Shown in pieces: positions 1-7,953 of a stretch of 38,460 nucleotides of DNA. Made by a program: the position numbers and the translations under genes. Positions within the stretch are counted from its first letter, which is position 1, and each line of letters starts with the position of its first letter. The stretch covers positions 1-38,460 of the forward strand of contig JAGHYO010000001.1 of the NCBI GenBank assembly GCA_017743605.1, in the 5' to 3' direction. The DNA is from Thermoflexus sp. (GTDB taxonomy: Bacteria; Chloroflexota; Anaerolineae; Thermoflexales; Thermoflexaceae). Under the pieces are notes generated by a model that was given only the letters and a program-made list of their open reading frames with translations, was not told the DNA's origin and searched no databases.

Positions 1-849
1 TATCCGATGGCGGAGGTCTTTCGCTTCGTCCCCTGGGAGGAACCCGCGCCGTGGCAGCCGGCTGGAGTTCGTTTCGAGCGGGGGATCGTCTTAGAGGCGG
101 TGGCCTGGCCCGATCCGGTCACGGACCCCAGCGGGAGCATCCGGGTAGGGCTGCGCTGGCGGGCGGAGGGGGCCCCTGCGGAGCGCTACGTGGTGTTTGT
201 CCATCTGTGGGATGAGCAAGGGCGCTACCGGGCCGGCGTCGATCGGGAGCCGGAGCCCCCAACTTCCGAATGGCAGCCTGGGCACATCATCATCCAGACC
301 CTAGCCCTTGCGGCCCCGCCGTTCCTGCCGGCCGGCCGCTATCGCCTGATGGTGGGGCTCTACGAGCTGACAGGCTCCGGCTGGCGGCGCCTGCGCACGG
401 CGGAGGGCGCGGAGGCCTGGCAGATCGGAGAAGCGGAGATCCGCCCCCGCCTTGCGAGCGCCTCCGCCTCCGGCATCCCCCTGCCGGGCGGGATCACCGT
501 CCGGCCCCAGGGTGCGTGGCGGACGACCCTGGATGGGACGCCACGGTTGCGGGTGCACCTCCTCTGGCAGACGGACCGCCCGCTCCCGGATGACACCCAT
601 CGCCTCTGGATCCGGGGTCCGGACGGGACGATGCGGCCCCCGGATCCCCCGGAGGGATGGTTCCCGGGATCTCGGGCTGCTGGCGAGGAAGTGGCAGAGA
701 TCTGGGAATGGCGGGAGCCGCTCCCCCCGGGGCGCTATCAGGTCTTCTGGGAGGGCGGAGGTCTCTTCCCCCTCTTCGCCTTCCGGATCCCTCCCGAGGA
801 CAACCGATGGGATTACGACTGGATCTTCCGGAACCGTCTCCCCTGGTAG
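1..849 (+). CDS. C-terminal part of a two-module beta-sandwich protein (5' end outside window)
   Basis: The reading frame is open from the first base, so an in-frame ATG at 7 is probably internal and the start lies upstream of the window. The visible 282 residues form two similar modules. The first (about residues 15-140) has strand-rich text with 'VGLRWRAEG', 'YVVFVHLWDEQGR' and 'LPAGRYRLMVGLYE'. The second (about 150-270) repeats the pattern with 'RVHLLWQTDRPLP' and 'LPPGRYQVFWEGG'. No membrane segment or catalytic motif is visible here. Similar tails occur at the ends of large membrane proteins such as family-39-type glycosyltransferases of Chloroflexota, but that link is from memory and the defining N-terminal part is missing. 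The kinase gene starts 61 bases downstream on the same strand, so the two may be co-transcribed. Confidence 0.6.
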   Translation, partial: YPMAEVFRFVPWEEPAPWQPAGVRFERGIVLEAVAWPDPVTDPSGSIRVGLRWRAEGAPAERYVVFVHLWDEQGRYRAGVDREPEPPTSEWQPGHIIIQTLALAAPPFLPAGRYRLMVGLYELTGSGWRRLRTAEGAEAWQIGEAEIRPRLASASASGIPLPGGITVRPQGAWRTTLDGTPRLRVHLLWQTDRPLPDDTHRLWIRGPDGTMRPPDPPEGWFPGSRAAGEEVAEIWEWREPLPPGRYQVFWEGGGLFPLFAFRIPPEDNRWDYDWIFRNRLPW

Positions 850-910
850 TCGCTTTGCTCTATGGGATGGCAAAATAAAGAGAACAAGAGTGCCGAAGGC
901 GGAGGAGGAC

Positions 911-2440
911 ATGCTGCAAGCGGATTCCGGGACAGCGCTGCGGTTCTTTGCTGGACTGGTCTACTACACCCTAGGGCTGATCCTCCTCCTGCAGTCTCGG
1001 GGCCAGAGCCGGCTCCGTCTGGCCCGCGGCCTCCCCTGGTTGGCGGGCTTTGGCCTTCTGCACGCCCTCTACGAGTGGAGCGGAGTTTTCCCGCTGCCTG
1101 ATCGCGTCCCATCTGGGGAACTGCTGGCCCTCGGCCGGACGGTGACCCTGGCCCTGTCCTTCCTATGCTTGTTAGAGTTCGGGGCGGACATCGTGGCCCC
1201 GCTGGGCTCCCGCTGGCGATGGCTGCGCTCCCTCGGATGGGTCATGTTCGTGATCTGGGGGATCGTTGCCTTTCTCCTCAGCCTCCTCCTTCAGCCCCTG
1301 TCTACCTGGCGGATAGGTGTTGAGGCCGCCGCCCGGCTCCTCCTGGGCTTCCCTGGCGGGATGCTCGCCGCTTACGCCCTGCGCCGGCATACCTTCCACT
1401 TGCTTGTCCCCGTGGCCCGACCTCACATCATCAGCATGCTGCGCATGGCCGGCCTGGCCATCGCCAGCTACAGCGTCCTCGCAGGGCTGATCGGGCCCGC
1501 CGGGCCCTTCTTCCCTCTGAATCAAGTAAACGAAGAAACCGTGGAACGCCTCACCGGGATCCCGGTGTTTCTCCTGCGCAGTCTGGCTGGCATTGTGCTG
1601 GTCGGAGGGATGCTGCGGGCCCTGGAGATCTTCGAGATTGAGCTGAGCAGCCGGCTGGGCAGCCTGGAGGAGGCCCAGATCCTGGCCAGCGAGCGAGAGC
1701 GGATGAGCCGGGAGCTGCACGACCGTACCCTCCAGATGATCTACGGCGCCGGTCTTCTGCTCCGCAACTTCCAGGCCCAGATGGAGCCCGCGATGGCCTC
1801 CACTCTCGATTCGGTCATCCGCATGCTGGACCAAGCGGTGCGGAGCCTGCGGGAGATTCTGCAGGAATGGCAGGCTCGCCCAGCCATGGCCAGCCTGGTG
1901 GATGGGATGGAGCGGCTGATCCGCGAATACGGGCTCCCCGCCCTGATGGATGTGGAAACGGACTGGCAGATCCCGCCCGACGCCCAGCTCCCTCCGACCC
2001 AGCTCCGCCACATCCTGGCCATCGTCTCCGAGGCCTTAAGCAACGTGGTCCGCCACGCCCGCGCCCGCCGCGTCCGCATCGCCGCCGCGCTGGAGGACGG
2101 GCGCCTGCAGATCCGCATCGCCGATGACGGCCGGGGCTTCGGGCCAGAGGCCCAGCCCGGCTTCGGCCTACGCAACATGGAAGAGCGAGCACACCTGCTG
2201 AACGGGTGCCTGGAGATCCAGAGCCAGCCTGGCCTGGGGACCACCGTGATCTTAGAGATCCCGTGGGGGGGGATCCGTCGGGACGACCTCTATCGTCCTC
2301 TGCGGGCGGGCCAGCCCCAGCCGGAGGAACAGGAGGGGCGCCCCGGCGGTCACGTAGCGGCCGACCCACAGATAGCGGAGCAACCGGAGCCCGGGCATCC
2401 CGGCCGCCTCCCCAAGGAGGCCGGTAAAGGCCATCCCTAA
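911..2440 (+). CDS. membrane sensor histidine kinase, NarL/DegS-like (HisKA_3)
   Basis: This is a sensor kinase of about 509 residues. The first ~230 residues hold several hydrophobic membrane segments. A coiled-coil linker ('RLGSLEEAQILASERERMSRELHD') leads to the HisKA_3 phospho-acceptor box with His270 in 'RELHDRTLQMIYG'. The ATPase domain follows, with N-box 'SEALSNVVRHA' (Asn378), 'DDGRGFG' (Asp405) and 'GFGLRNMEERA'. Kinases of this type normally signal to LuxR/NarL-type regulators, and none lies nearby. The ATG at 911 is chosen because a strong GGAGGAGG lies at 901-908; a GTG at 890 is an alternative. The last ~55 residues after 'TVILEIPWGG' are proline/glycine-rich, look non-native and run antisense over the end of the phosphatase gene. 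A run of eight G at 2265-2272 sits where the fold ends, so a frameshift or sequence error there is possible. Confidence 0.85.
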   Translation: MLQADSGTALRFFAGLVYYTLGLILLLQSRGQSRLRLARGLPWLAGFGLLHALYEWSGVFPLPDRVPSGELLALGRTVTLALSFLCLLEFGADIVAPLGSRWRWLRSLGWVMFVIWGIVAFLLSLLLQPLSTWRIGVEAAARLLLGFPGGMLAAYALRRHTFHLLVPVARPHIISMLRMAGLAIASYSVLAGLIGPAGPFFPLNQVNEETVERLTGIPVFLLRSLAGIVLVGGMLRALEIFEIELSSRLGSLEEAQILASERERMSRELHDRTLQMIYGAGLLLRNFQAQMEPAMASTLDSVIRMLDQAVRSLREILQEWQARPAMASLVDGMERLIREYGLPALMDVETDWQIPPDAQLPPTQLRHILAIVSEALSNVVRHARARRVRIAAALEDGRLQIRIADDGRGFGPEAQPGFGLRNMEERAHLLNGCLEIQSQPGLGTTVILEIPWGGIRRDDLYRPLRAGQPQPEEQEGRPGGHVAADPQIAEQPEPGHPGRLPKEAGKGHP

Positions 2441-3212
2441 AAGAGCATATACCGATCCCAGGCGGATCAGACCGAGCGAGAGCCGGACGCCGCGCTGCGC
2501 CCACGCCCCTCCGGGATCAAATCCCCCGGAGACACAGGATTCGAGGAGAACCCCCCAGGCCATCCCCAGCCAGGCTCCCAGGGGCGCCGCGGTTTCTCGA
2601 GTGGGATGGAGGAGGAACAACGCCAGGGCCGCTCCGGCAGCCAAGATAGCTTTCGAAAGGATGGGACGGGGAAGGCGCCGACTCGGAGGGGGGGAACAAG
2701 ACGGAGCGCCGCTAGCGCCACAAGCGCTCCGATAACCCAGCCGGCCACCACATCGTGTGGGAAATGCACCCCCAGGACGATGCGGGAGAGGCCGACGAGC
2801 AGGATGAGGAGAACCGTGAAGAGGATAAAGGGTCCGCTGCGGATCGCCCCGCCAGGGTCCCCCACATAGCCGTCGTGTTCAGCGCGTGTCCGCTGGTCAG
2901 GCCGTAGCCCAGGGCTTCCCCGCCTGGCCGCCACACTTGCACCCGATCGGGGGCGATCTGGAAAGGTCGGGGCGCGGCGAAGAGGTCCTTGAGGACGAAA
3001 GTGAGATAGGCTCCCAGCAGCAGTGCCGCGGCGGCGTAGAGCGCCTCCCGCTTGCGGTAACCCCAAAGCAGCCCGGCGAGGATGAGCAGGAAGGCCTGCT
3101 CCTCCCCTAGCCAAGTGATCGCCTGCCACAGCGGGAGGGCCCAGGGCGGCTGGAGCGCCTGCAGCGCAACGATCCCCTCGATCTGCCAGCGGATCCAGTC
3201 GGGCATCCTCAT
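2252..3212 (-). pseudogene. PAP2-type membrane phosphatase, two frameshifts
   Basis: Three minus-strand frames together spell one PAP2 (type 2 phosphatidic acid phosphatase) protein. Frame 1 (from an ATG at about 3212 or 3206) carries 'KDLFAAPRP' (the KxxxxxxRP motif) and 'TSGHALNTTAMWG' (the PSGH-type motif). Frame 2 carries 'SRIVLGVHFPHDVVAGW' (the SRxxxxxHxxxD motif). Frame 3 carries the C-terminal membrane part 'AGAALALFLLHPTRET' through to a TAA at 2252. The first frame change lies near 2847-2863, where C runs of 4 and 5 occur. The second lies near 2687-2694 in a run of seven G. Adding one base at each run restores a continuous protein. All catalytic motifs are intact. This suggests either sequencing or assembly errors or very recent inactivation. 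The substrate would be a lipid pyrophosphate or phosphate, unspecified here. The 3' end overlaps the kinase gene by about 190 bases in the opposite direction. Confidence 0.75.
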
Positions 3213-3279
3213 TGCTCTGAGAAAGATGAAACGGCCTGCAAGGCACTTCACGCCTGATTCTTTTCCACAGGCGCAGTGC

Positions 3280-3285
3280 TATAGT
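3280..3285 (+). promoter_or_regulatory. possible -10 element for the UPF0173 hydrolase gene
   Basis: TATAGT lies in an AT-rich stretch, rare for this window, 58 bases before the hydrolase ATG in the divergent spacer shared with the phosphatase gene. TTCTTT at 3258-3263, 16 bases upstream, is only a weak -35. No other candidate is better. Confidence 0.3.
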
Positions 3286-3342
3286 ATCATTCAATTAACG
3301 AGAGGTCAGACTTTCCATCCCTCTATGTGGAAAGGAGGTCCC

Positions 3343-4032
3343 ATGACGGTTCGGGTCACCTGGTATGGTCACGCGGCGTTTCTCCTGGAGAGCGACGGCA
3401 AGCGCATCCTTATCGATCCTTTCCTGAGCGGCAACCCCCTGGCTCCGGTGAAGGCCGAGGAGGTGCAGGCCGATGTCATCCTCATCACTCACGGTCATGC
3501 CGATCACGTGGGGGACGCCGTGGACATCGCCCGGCGGACCGGCGCGCTGGTGATCAGCAACTATGAGATCACCTCCTGGTTCCAGAGCAAGGGGGTGCAG
3601 AACGTCTGGCCGCTGCACATCGGCGGAGGCCGGAATTTCGACTTCGGCCGCGTCAAGCTGACCCCCGCCCTCCACGGCTCCGGCCTCCCGGATGGCGCCT
3701 ACGGGGGGAACCCGGCGGGCGTCCTCTTATATCTGGGCAAGCACCGCATCTACCACGCTGGCGACACTGGGCTCTTCGGAGACATGAAGCTGATCGGCGC
3801 GGAGAAGCTGGACCTGGCCATGCTGCCCATCGGAGACAACTTCACCATGGGGCCCGCCGACGCCCTCCAGGCCGTCCGCCTGCTGAAGCCGAAGGTGGTC
3901 ATCCCCATGCACTACAACACGTGGGATCTGATCCAGCAGGATCCCCACGCGTGGGCCCGGAAAGCGAAGGCGGCGGTGAAGGGCCTCAGGGTGGTGGTGC
4001 TGGAGCCCGGCGGGACCTTCCAGCTTAAATAA
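3343..4032 (+). CDS. UPF0173-type metal-dependent hydrolase (metallo-beta-lactamase fold)
   Basis: This is a 229-residue cytoplasmic hydrolase of the UPF0173 branch of the metallo-beta-lactamase superfamily, full length for that family. The opening 'VTWYGHAAFLLE' and 'ILIDPFLSGNP' are typical. The metal site appears as 'THGHADHVGD' (His50, His52, Asp54, His55), followed by 'HGSG', 'HAGDTGLFGD' and the closing 'VIPMHYNTW'. The physiological substrate of this family is not established, so only the fold and metal-dependent hydrolysis are claimed. The ATG at 3343 is chosen because AAAGGAGGT ends three bases before it; the upstream in-frame codons lie in the AT-rich promoter spacer. It ends 28 bases from the converging FemAB-like gene. 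Confidence 0.9.
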   Translation: MTVRVTWYGHAAFLLESDGKRILIDPFLSGNPLAPVKAEEVQADVILITHGHADHVGDAVDIARRTGALVISNYEITSWFQSKGVQNVWPLHIGGGRNFDFGRVKLTPALHGSGLPDGAYGGNPAGVLLYLGKHRIYHAGDTGLFGDMKLIGAEKLDLAMLPIGDNFTMGPADALQAVRLLKPKVVIPMHYNTWDLIQQDPHAWARKAKAAVKGLRVVVLEPGGTFQLK

Positions 4033-4060
4033 GAAAACCAGCGTTGATGAAGCCGCTTCC

Positions 4061-5224
4061 TCAAAAGGCCGGCGGGCTGCCGTGGGGCCCGCTGGCCAGG
4101 TTTATCCGTCCTCCCCGAAGCCAGGGAGGCGGCCTCTTTGCTCTGTCTGGCGTCGGTAGCAGCGGCGCAACCATGCGTAGGTAGCGGGGCATCAGCTTGG
4201 TGTAAAGCCGGTAGAGAAGTGGCCGGGCGGGGTAATCCCAGGCCCCGATGAAGCGCACGTAGCGCCCCCCGAACCCCCGCTTGAAGCGATAGACGCCCCA
4301 CATGGGGTCTGACGCCACCGGCTCAGCCGGTGCCCCCCAGAAGTCATACCAGCGGCATCCGACCGAGCGCGCCCAGCGGATGGCTTCCCACTGGAGGCGG
4401 TGGTTGGGCATCTTCTCCCGGTGGCGGTCCCGCGAGGCGCCGTAGAAATACCAGGCGGTGGGCCCGAAGCGGTAGAGGATCACCATCGCTACCGGCTCCC
4501 CGCCTACCTCGGCCAGGAGCGGCCGGGCGCAACCTGCCCCGTAGAACATCCCCCATGCCCGCAAGTAGTAGGCCCGGGGTCGGATCACGAAGCGATCCCG
4601 CCGCGCCGTCTCCGCGTAGAGATCGTAAAGCAGGTCGAAGGCCTCCGGGCCCACTGGCCGCACTGTCACGCCCTTGCGCTCAGCCAAGCGGATGTTGTAG
4701 CGGGTCTTAGGATGCATCCCCCGCAGCAAGGCCTCCTCATCGGCCTCCAGGTCCAGCCACAGGCTGGCCGGGAACTGCACCGACTCGGCCGCCGGTTGCC
4801 ATCCGCGGCGGAGCAGGAGAGCCTTCAGGGGGACGGCCACCCGAGCCTGCGATCTCTCCTCTGCGGGGCCCTCCGATTCCACCACCTCGGGGTCGATCCG
4901 TAGGAAGATCCCCCGGCTCCGGCGGGCGAGCGCCTCCAGGTCCCGGAGGACGACTTCCGCCGCTTCTTCATCGGCCGGATCCATTAGGGGTCCTCGGGGG
5001 ATGTAGAGCACGCGGAACAGGCCGAGGCGATCCTCACGGCACAGCACCTGGGCGGCCGCCCGCACCCGTCCGCCCGCATCGACCCAGAGCCAGCGCGCGG
5101 GCCGCCAGCCATACAGGGCCTTGAAGGCCCCCCACGTCCAGCTCTGAAGGATATGGGGGAAAGGCAGCTGGAGCAGCGCCCGATCCCAGGCCTGGGGATC
5201 CTCGATCCGGAGGGAGCGGATCAC
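4061..5224 (-). CDS. FemAB-like aminoacyl/acyltransferase, second copy
   Basis: This 387-residue protein belongs to the FemAB/FmhX family (double GNAT fold). Members usually transfer amino acids from aminoacyl-tRNA to peptidoglycan precursors. It shares near-identical blocks with its neighbour: 'MHPKTRYNIRLAERKGVTVR', 'AWYFYGAS', 'HREKMP' and 'GVYRFKRGFGGR'. The GTG at 5224 is chosen because it overlaps the TGA of the preceding gene (GTGA), which implies translational coupling. An ATG further upstream would lie inside the neighbour. The C-terminal ~35 residues after 'LYTKLMPRYLRMV' are a loose proline/arginine-rich tail absent from the first copy. The exact substrate cannot be read from the sequence. 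Confidence 0.85.
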   Translation of the reverse strand: MIRSLRIEDPQAWDRALLQLPFPHILQSWTWGAFKALYGWRPARWLWVDAGGRVRAAAQVLCREDRLGLFRVLYIPRGPLMDPADEEAAEVVLRDLEALARRSRGIFLRIDPEVVESEGPAEERSQARVAVPLKALLLRRGWQPAAESVQFPASLWLDLEADEEALLRGMHPKTRYNIRLAERKGVTVRPVGPEAFDLLYDLYAETARRDRFVIRPRAYYLRAWGMFYGAGCARPLLAEVGGEPVAMVILYRFGPTAWYFYGASRDRHREKMPNHRLQWEAIRWARSVGCRWYDFWGAPAEPVASDPMWGVYRFKRGFGGRYVRFIGAWDYPARPLLYRLYTKLMPRYLRMVAPLLPTPDRAKRPPPWLRGGRINLASGPHGSPPAF

Positions 5225-6315
5225 GCCCGGATCAGCCTCCGAAGCAGGCGGTAGAGTCGGGGGCGATAGACACGATCGAAGGCGCCTGCCCAGCGGACGA
5301 TGCGGCCGCCGAACCCCCGCTTGAAGCGATACACGCCCCACAGCCCATCCCGGCGGGCCGTGAACTGGGCCTCCAGGATCTCCGGCTCCTCATCCGGGAT
5401 CCCCCACAGGTCATACAGACGGCATCCCCGCGCCTTCGCCCAGCACATCGCCGTCCACTGAAGGGCGTAGGTGGGCATCTTCTCCCGGTGGTGGTCTCCC
5501 GAGGCGCCGTAGAAATACCAGGCTCGCTCCCCCCAGGCGAAGGCCATCAGCCCGGCCAGGGGCTCCTCCTCATAGTAAGCCAGCCAGAGGCGGGCCAGAT
5601 GGGGGACGAAGCGCTCGTAGGCGGCGCGATAATACGCGAACGCGTGGATGGCGAAGCGATCCCGCTCCGCTGTCCGACGGAGCAGCTCGTAAAACCGGTG
5701 GAGATCCTCCGGCCCGGCCTCCCGCACCGTCACGCCCTTGCGCTCGGCCAGGCGGATATTATAGCGGGTCTTGGGATGCATCCGCCGAAGCAGGGCCTCC
5801 TCCTCTCCCTCGAGGGAGACGAGGATGGTCCGCCGGGGCTGCACAGGCGGGGCGGGCTGGAACCCGAAGGCGAGAGGGTCCAGGGCGAGCTCCCCCTCGG
5901 TCACGTCGGGTTCGAGACGCAGGTAAAGCGCGTGAGACTCCCGAGCCTGGCGGTCCAGGGCGGCCAGCAAGCGACGGAAGATCTCCGGGCGTTGCCATTC
6001 CCCGATGGGCCCTTTTGGGACGTAGAGGATGGAAAAGCCCAGGGGCAGGGAGCGGATCAATACCTGGAGGCCGGCGCGGGGGGAGCCGTCCTCGATCACC
6101 AGCCACCGGCGGGCCTTCCAGCCAAAGCTCGCCTTCAGCGCGGCCCAGGGCGCGGTCTGGAGAAGGTGGGCCTTCGGATGAGCCTCCAGGAAGGCCATCC
6201 AGACCTCCGCATCCACCTCCCGGAGGCCCATACCTTCCAGCGCGCCGCCACCCTCCGCAGGGGCTATAAACCCGCCGAGTGGCTCGAGCGCCCCGCGAGG
6301 CCGGCGTTCCATCAT
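5221..6315 (-). CDS. FemAB-like aminoacyl/acyltransferase, first copy
   Basis: This is a FemAB-family transferase, about 336-364 residues depending on the start, and presumably cytoplasmic. Family-typical blocks are 'LLQTAPWAALKASFGW', 'MHPKTRYNIRLAERKGVTVR', 'AWYFYGASGDHHREKMP' and 'LYDLWGIPDEEP', with a closing 'FKRGFGGRIVRWAGAFD'. The ATG at 6315 overlaps the stop of the response regulator gene as ATGA, which favours coupling. However, no Shine-Dalgarno is visible there, and the conserved fold only begins near a second ATG at 6231 ('MGLREVDAEVW'), so the first 28 residues may not be translated. It is probably an ancient tandem duplicate of the next gene: the central motif is almost identical while the flanks have diverged. 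Its role in cell-wall cross-bridges is a family-based inference. Confidence 0.85.
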   Translation of the reverse strand: MMERRPRGALEPLGGFIAPAEGGGALEGMGLREVDAEVWMAFLEAHPKAHLLQTAPWAALKASFGWKARRWLVIEDGSPRAGLQVLIRSLPLGFSILYVPKGPIGEWQRPEIFRRLLAALDRQARESHALYLRLEPDVTEGELALDPLAFGFQPAPPVQPRRTILVSLEGEEEALLRRMHPKTRYNIRLAERKGVTVREAGPEDLHRFYELLRRTAERDRFAIHAFAYYRAAYERFVPHLARLWLAYYEEEPLAGLMAFAWGERAWYFYGASGDHHREKMPTYALQWTAMCWAKARGCRLYDLWGIPDEEPEILEAQFTARRDGLWGVYRFKRGFGGRIVRWAGAFDRVYRPRLYRLLRRLIRA

Positions 6316-7001
6316 CCGAGAGCAAACCGGTAGCCGTGGCCGCGCTCTGTCAGCAAAAAGCGCGGCTGATCGGGGTCCGGCTCGATCCGCTGGCGAAGGC
6401 GCCAGATATACCATTTGACGTTCTGGGGGTCCACGCTGCCGTCGGGCCAGACGTTCCGGGCGATCTCCTCGGGACTGAGGGTTTGCCCGGCTCGCTCCGC
6501 CAAATAGCACAGCAGGCGGTGTTCGGTCTCCGTCAGCAGTCGCTCCTCCCCATGCAGGATCGCCCGGGGATACTGGGGATCAATGAGCAGAGCGCTCTCT
6601 CCGAAGCGCCAGTAGATCCGTTTGCCGGGCGGCGGCAGGCGGACCCGGCGCAGGTGGGCGTCGATGCGGGCGAGGAGCTCCTCTATCGAGAAGGGCTTCA
6701 CGATGTAATCGTCGGCGCCCAGCCTTAGCCCTTCCACCCGTTCCTCCACGGTGGTGCGGGCGGTCAGGATCAAGATGGGCACCGTGGAGACCGCGCGGAT
6801 CTGCCGGCAGATCTCTAGCCCATCGATATCGGGAAGCATAAGGTCCAGGATCACCAAGTCCGGCTGGTGCTCCTGGAACTTCTGCCAGCCCTCCGTGCCG
6901 TCAAAGGCCAGGGCCACCTGGAAGCCTCGGCGCTCCAGGAAACGACGGATGAGTTCCGCCAGCTCCGCCTCATCCTCCACCACCAGGATCGTCTCCGCCA
7001 T
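6312..7001 (-). CDS. OmpR/PhoB-family response regulator
   Basis: This is a 229-residue two-component regulator. The receiver domain (1-120) has the acidic pair Glu9-Asp10, the phospho-acceptor Asp53 in 'LVILDLMLPDIDG', the Thr80 switch and Lys102 in 'YIVKPF'. The winged-helix DNA-binding domain (about 130-229) ends in the typical 'NVKWYIWRLRQRIEPDP' and 'RGHGYRF'. No histidine kinase is adjacent; the kinase at 911-2440 is of the NarL-partner type and is not an obvious partner. The gene leads a three-gene unit: its stop overlaps the start of the first FemAB-like gene. A dyad lies 40 bases upstream and may be an operator. Regulation of cell-wall or envelope genes is suggested by the coupling, not shown. 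Confidence 0.92.
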   Translation of the reverse strand: MAETILVVEDEAELAELIRRFLERRGFQVALAFDGTEGWQKFQEHQPDLVILDLMLPDIDGLEICRQIRAVSTVPILILTARTTVEERVEGLRLGADDYIVKPFSIEELLARIDAHLRRVRLPPPGKRIYWRFGESALLIDPQYPRAILHGEERLLTETEHRLLCYLAERAGQTLSPEEIARNVWPDGSVDPQNVKWYIWRLRQRIEPDPDQPRFLLTERGHGYRFALG

Positions 7002-7041
7002 CCGCGCCCTCCCCGCGCAGAGATCGAAGGATCCCAGAAAA

Positions 7042-7066
7042 CATACTGATCATTGACCTCAGTATG
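7042..7066. promoter_or_regulatory. perfect dyad upstream of the response regulator gene
   Basis: CATACTGA (7042-7049) and TCAGTATG (7059-7066) form a perfect 8-base inverted repeat with a 9-base spacer, 40 bases upstream of the regulator ATG. Arm length and spacing suit a dimeric DNA-binding protein. On the minus strand, CATACT inside the dyad could also act as a -10, with TTGCTC about 18 bases upstream as a weak -35. Autoregulation by the encoded regulator is possible but not shown. Confidence 0.45.
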
Positions 7067-7158
7067 ACACAGGGCAGGGAGTTTGAGCAAGGTTAGCCGA
7101 CGGAGCTTCTGATCCCTATCTCGCCTAAGCGTTAGGAGGGAGGACCAGAGGCCCAGCT

Positions 7159-7686
7159 TCACGCCTTCTCTGCCTCATCGAGGAGGCCAGGCATAGGCCA
7201 TACCACCATGCGGTTGGCTTCGACGTCGATCTGCCGGACTACGTCCCGGATGGCCGGGATGAGGACCTCCCCGGAGGGGCCCAGGACGACATACACGTCG
7301 TTGGCGCCTGTGTAGAGGATCTCCTTCACCCGCCCCAGATATACCCCTTCGGTGGTGTAGACCTCCATATCCAGGATCTCGTGCTCATAGAACTCCCCTG
7401 GCGGGAGCGGGAGGGCCTCCGCCCGCTCGATCAGCACCAGACGCCCCCGCAGCGCCTCCGCCGCCTCCCGCGTCTCGCAGCCGGGCAGCTGCATGAGGAT
7501 CATCCCCTTGTGATACCGGAAGTGGACCCCCTCATAGGGGATGGCCTCCTCCCCGATGTAGACCCGCTGGAGCCGTTTCAGCTGTTCGGGGAAATCCGTG
7601 AGGATCTCCAGCTTCATCTCGCCTCGGACCCCCCAGGGTCGGGCGATCCGGGCCACGGCGAGGAAGCGGGGAAGCAGCTTCCGCAT
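7159..7686 (-). CDS. rimM: ribosome maturation factor RimM
   Basis: This is a 175-residue RimM, which binds ribosomal protein S19 and assists maturation of the 30S head. The N-terminal domain begins 'LAVARIARPWGVRGEMKLE', the hallmark of the family, and the C-terminal PRC-barrel shows 'GRVKEILYTGANDVYVV' and 'LIPAIRDVVRQID'. The ATG at 7686 is preferred over an upstream TTG at 7695, because GGGG lies about nine bases upstream of the ATG and too close to the TTG. It is the last gene of the ffh-rpsP-khpA-rimM unit. The trmD and rplS genes that often follow rimM are absent here; a regulator gene follows instead. Confidence 0.95.
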   Translation of the reverse strand: MRKLLPRFLAVARIARPWGVRGEMKLEILTDFPEQLKRLQRVYIGEEAIPYEGVHFRYHKGMILMQLPGCETREAAEALRGRLVLIERAEALPLPPGEFYEHEILDMEVYTTEGVYLGRVKEILYTGANDVYVVLGPSGEVLIPAIRDVVRQIDVEANRMVVWPMPGLLDEAEKA

Positions 7687-7710
7687 CGCGAGCAACCCCG
7701 GTCTGGCGGC

Positions 7711-7944
7711 TCACTCCAGGGGCTCGATCCGCAGATCCACCTTCCGGCGCGGAGGGGCCGCGGCTTGCATGACCTGACGGATGGCCTCCGCCAGATGTCC
7801 CTCCCGGCCGATCAGGCGCCCTATCTCGCCGGGCGGCACCTTGAGGATGTATCGGATCACCGGCCCCCGGCGCAGCTCCCGAATCTGCACCGCGGAGGGA
7901 TCGTCCAGCATGGCTCGGGCGATGAAATCTAGGAAAGCCCGCAT
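7711..7944 (-). CDS. khpA: KH-domain RNA-binding protein KhpA
   Basis: This is a 77-residue single KH-domain protein, full length for KhpA/YlqC. The KH signature GxxG appears as 'IGREG' in 'IGRLIGREGHLAEAIRQVM'. KhpA usually pairs with KhpB/Jag and affects RNA metabolism and cell elongation; the partner is not in this window. It lies 9 bases after rpsP and 24 bases before rimM on the same strand, the usual order in many bacteria. GAGGGG just upstream serves as ribosome binding site. Confidence 0.93.
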   Translation of the reverse strand: MRAFLDFIARAMLDDPSAVQIRELRRGPVIRYILKVPPGEIGRLIGREGHLAEAIRQVMQAAAPPRRKVDLRIEPLE

Positions 7945-7953
7945 CGCGGCCCC

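Noticed and set aside
301..912. Long minus-strand frame opposite the first gene
   Set aside because: It mirrors a gene with clear domain repeats and has low-complexity content.
911..7001. Kinase at 911-2440 as partner of the regulator at 6312-7001
   Set aside because: The kinase has a HisKA_3 box, which pairs with LuxR/NarL regulators, while the regulator is OmpR-type. They are also over 3.8 kb apart on opposite strands.
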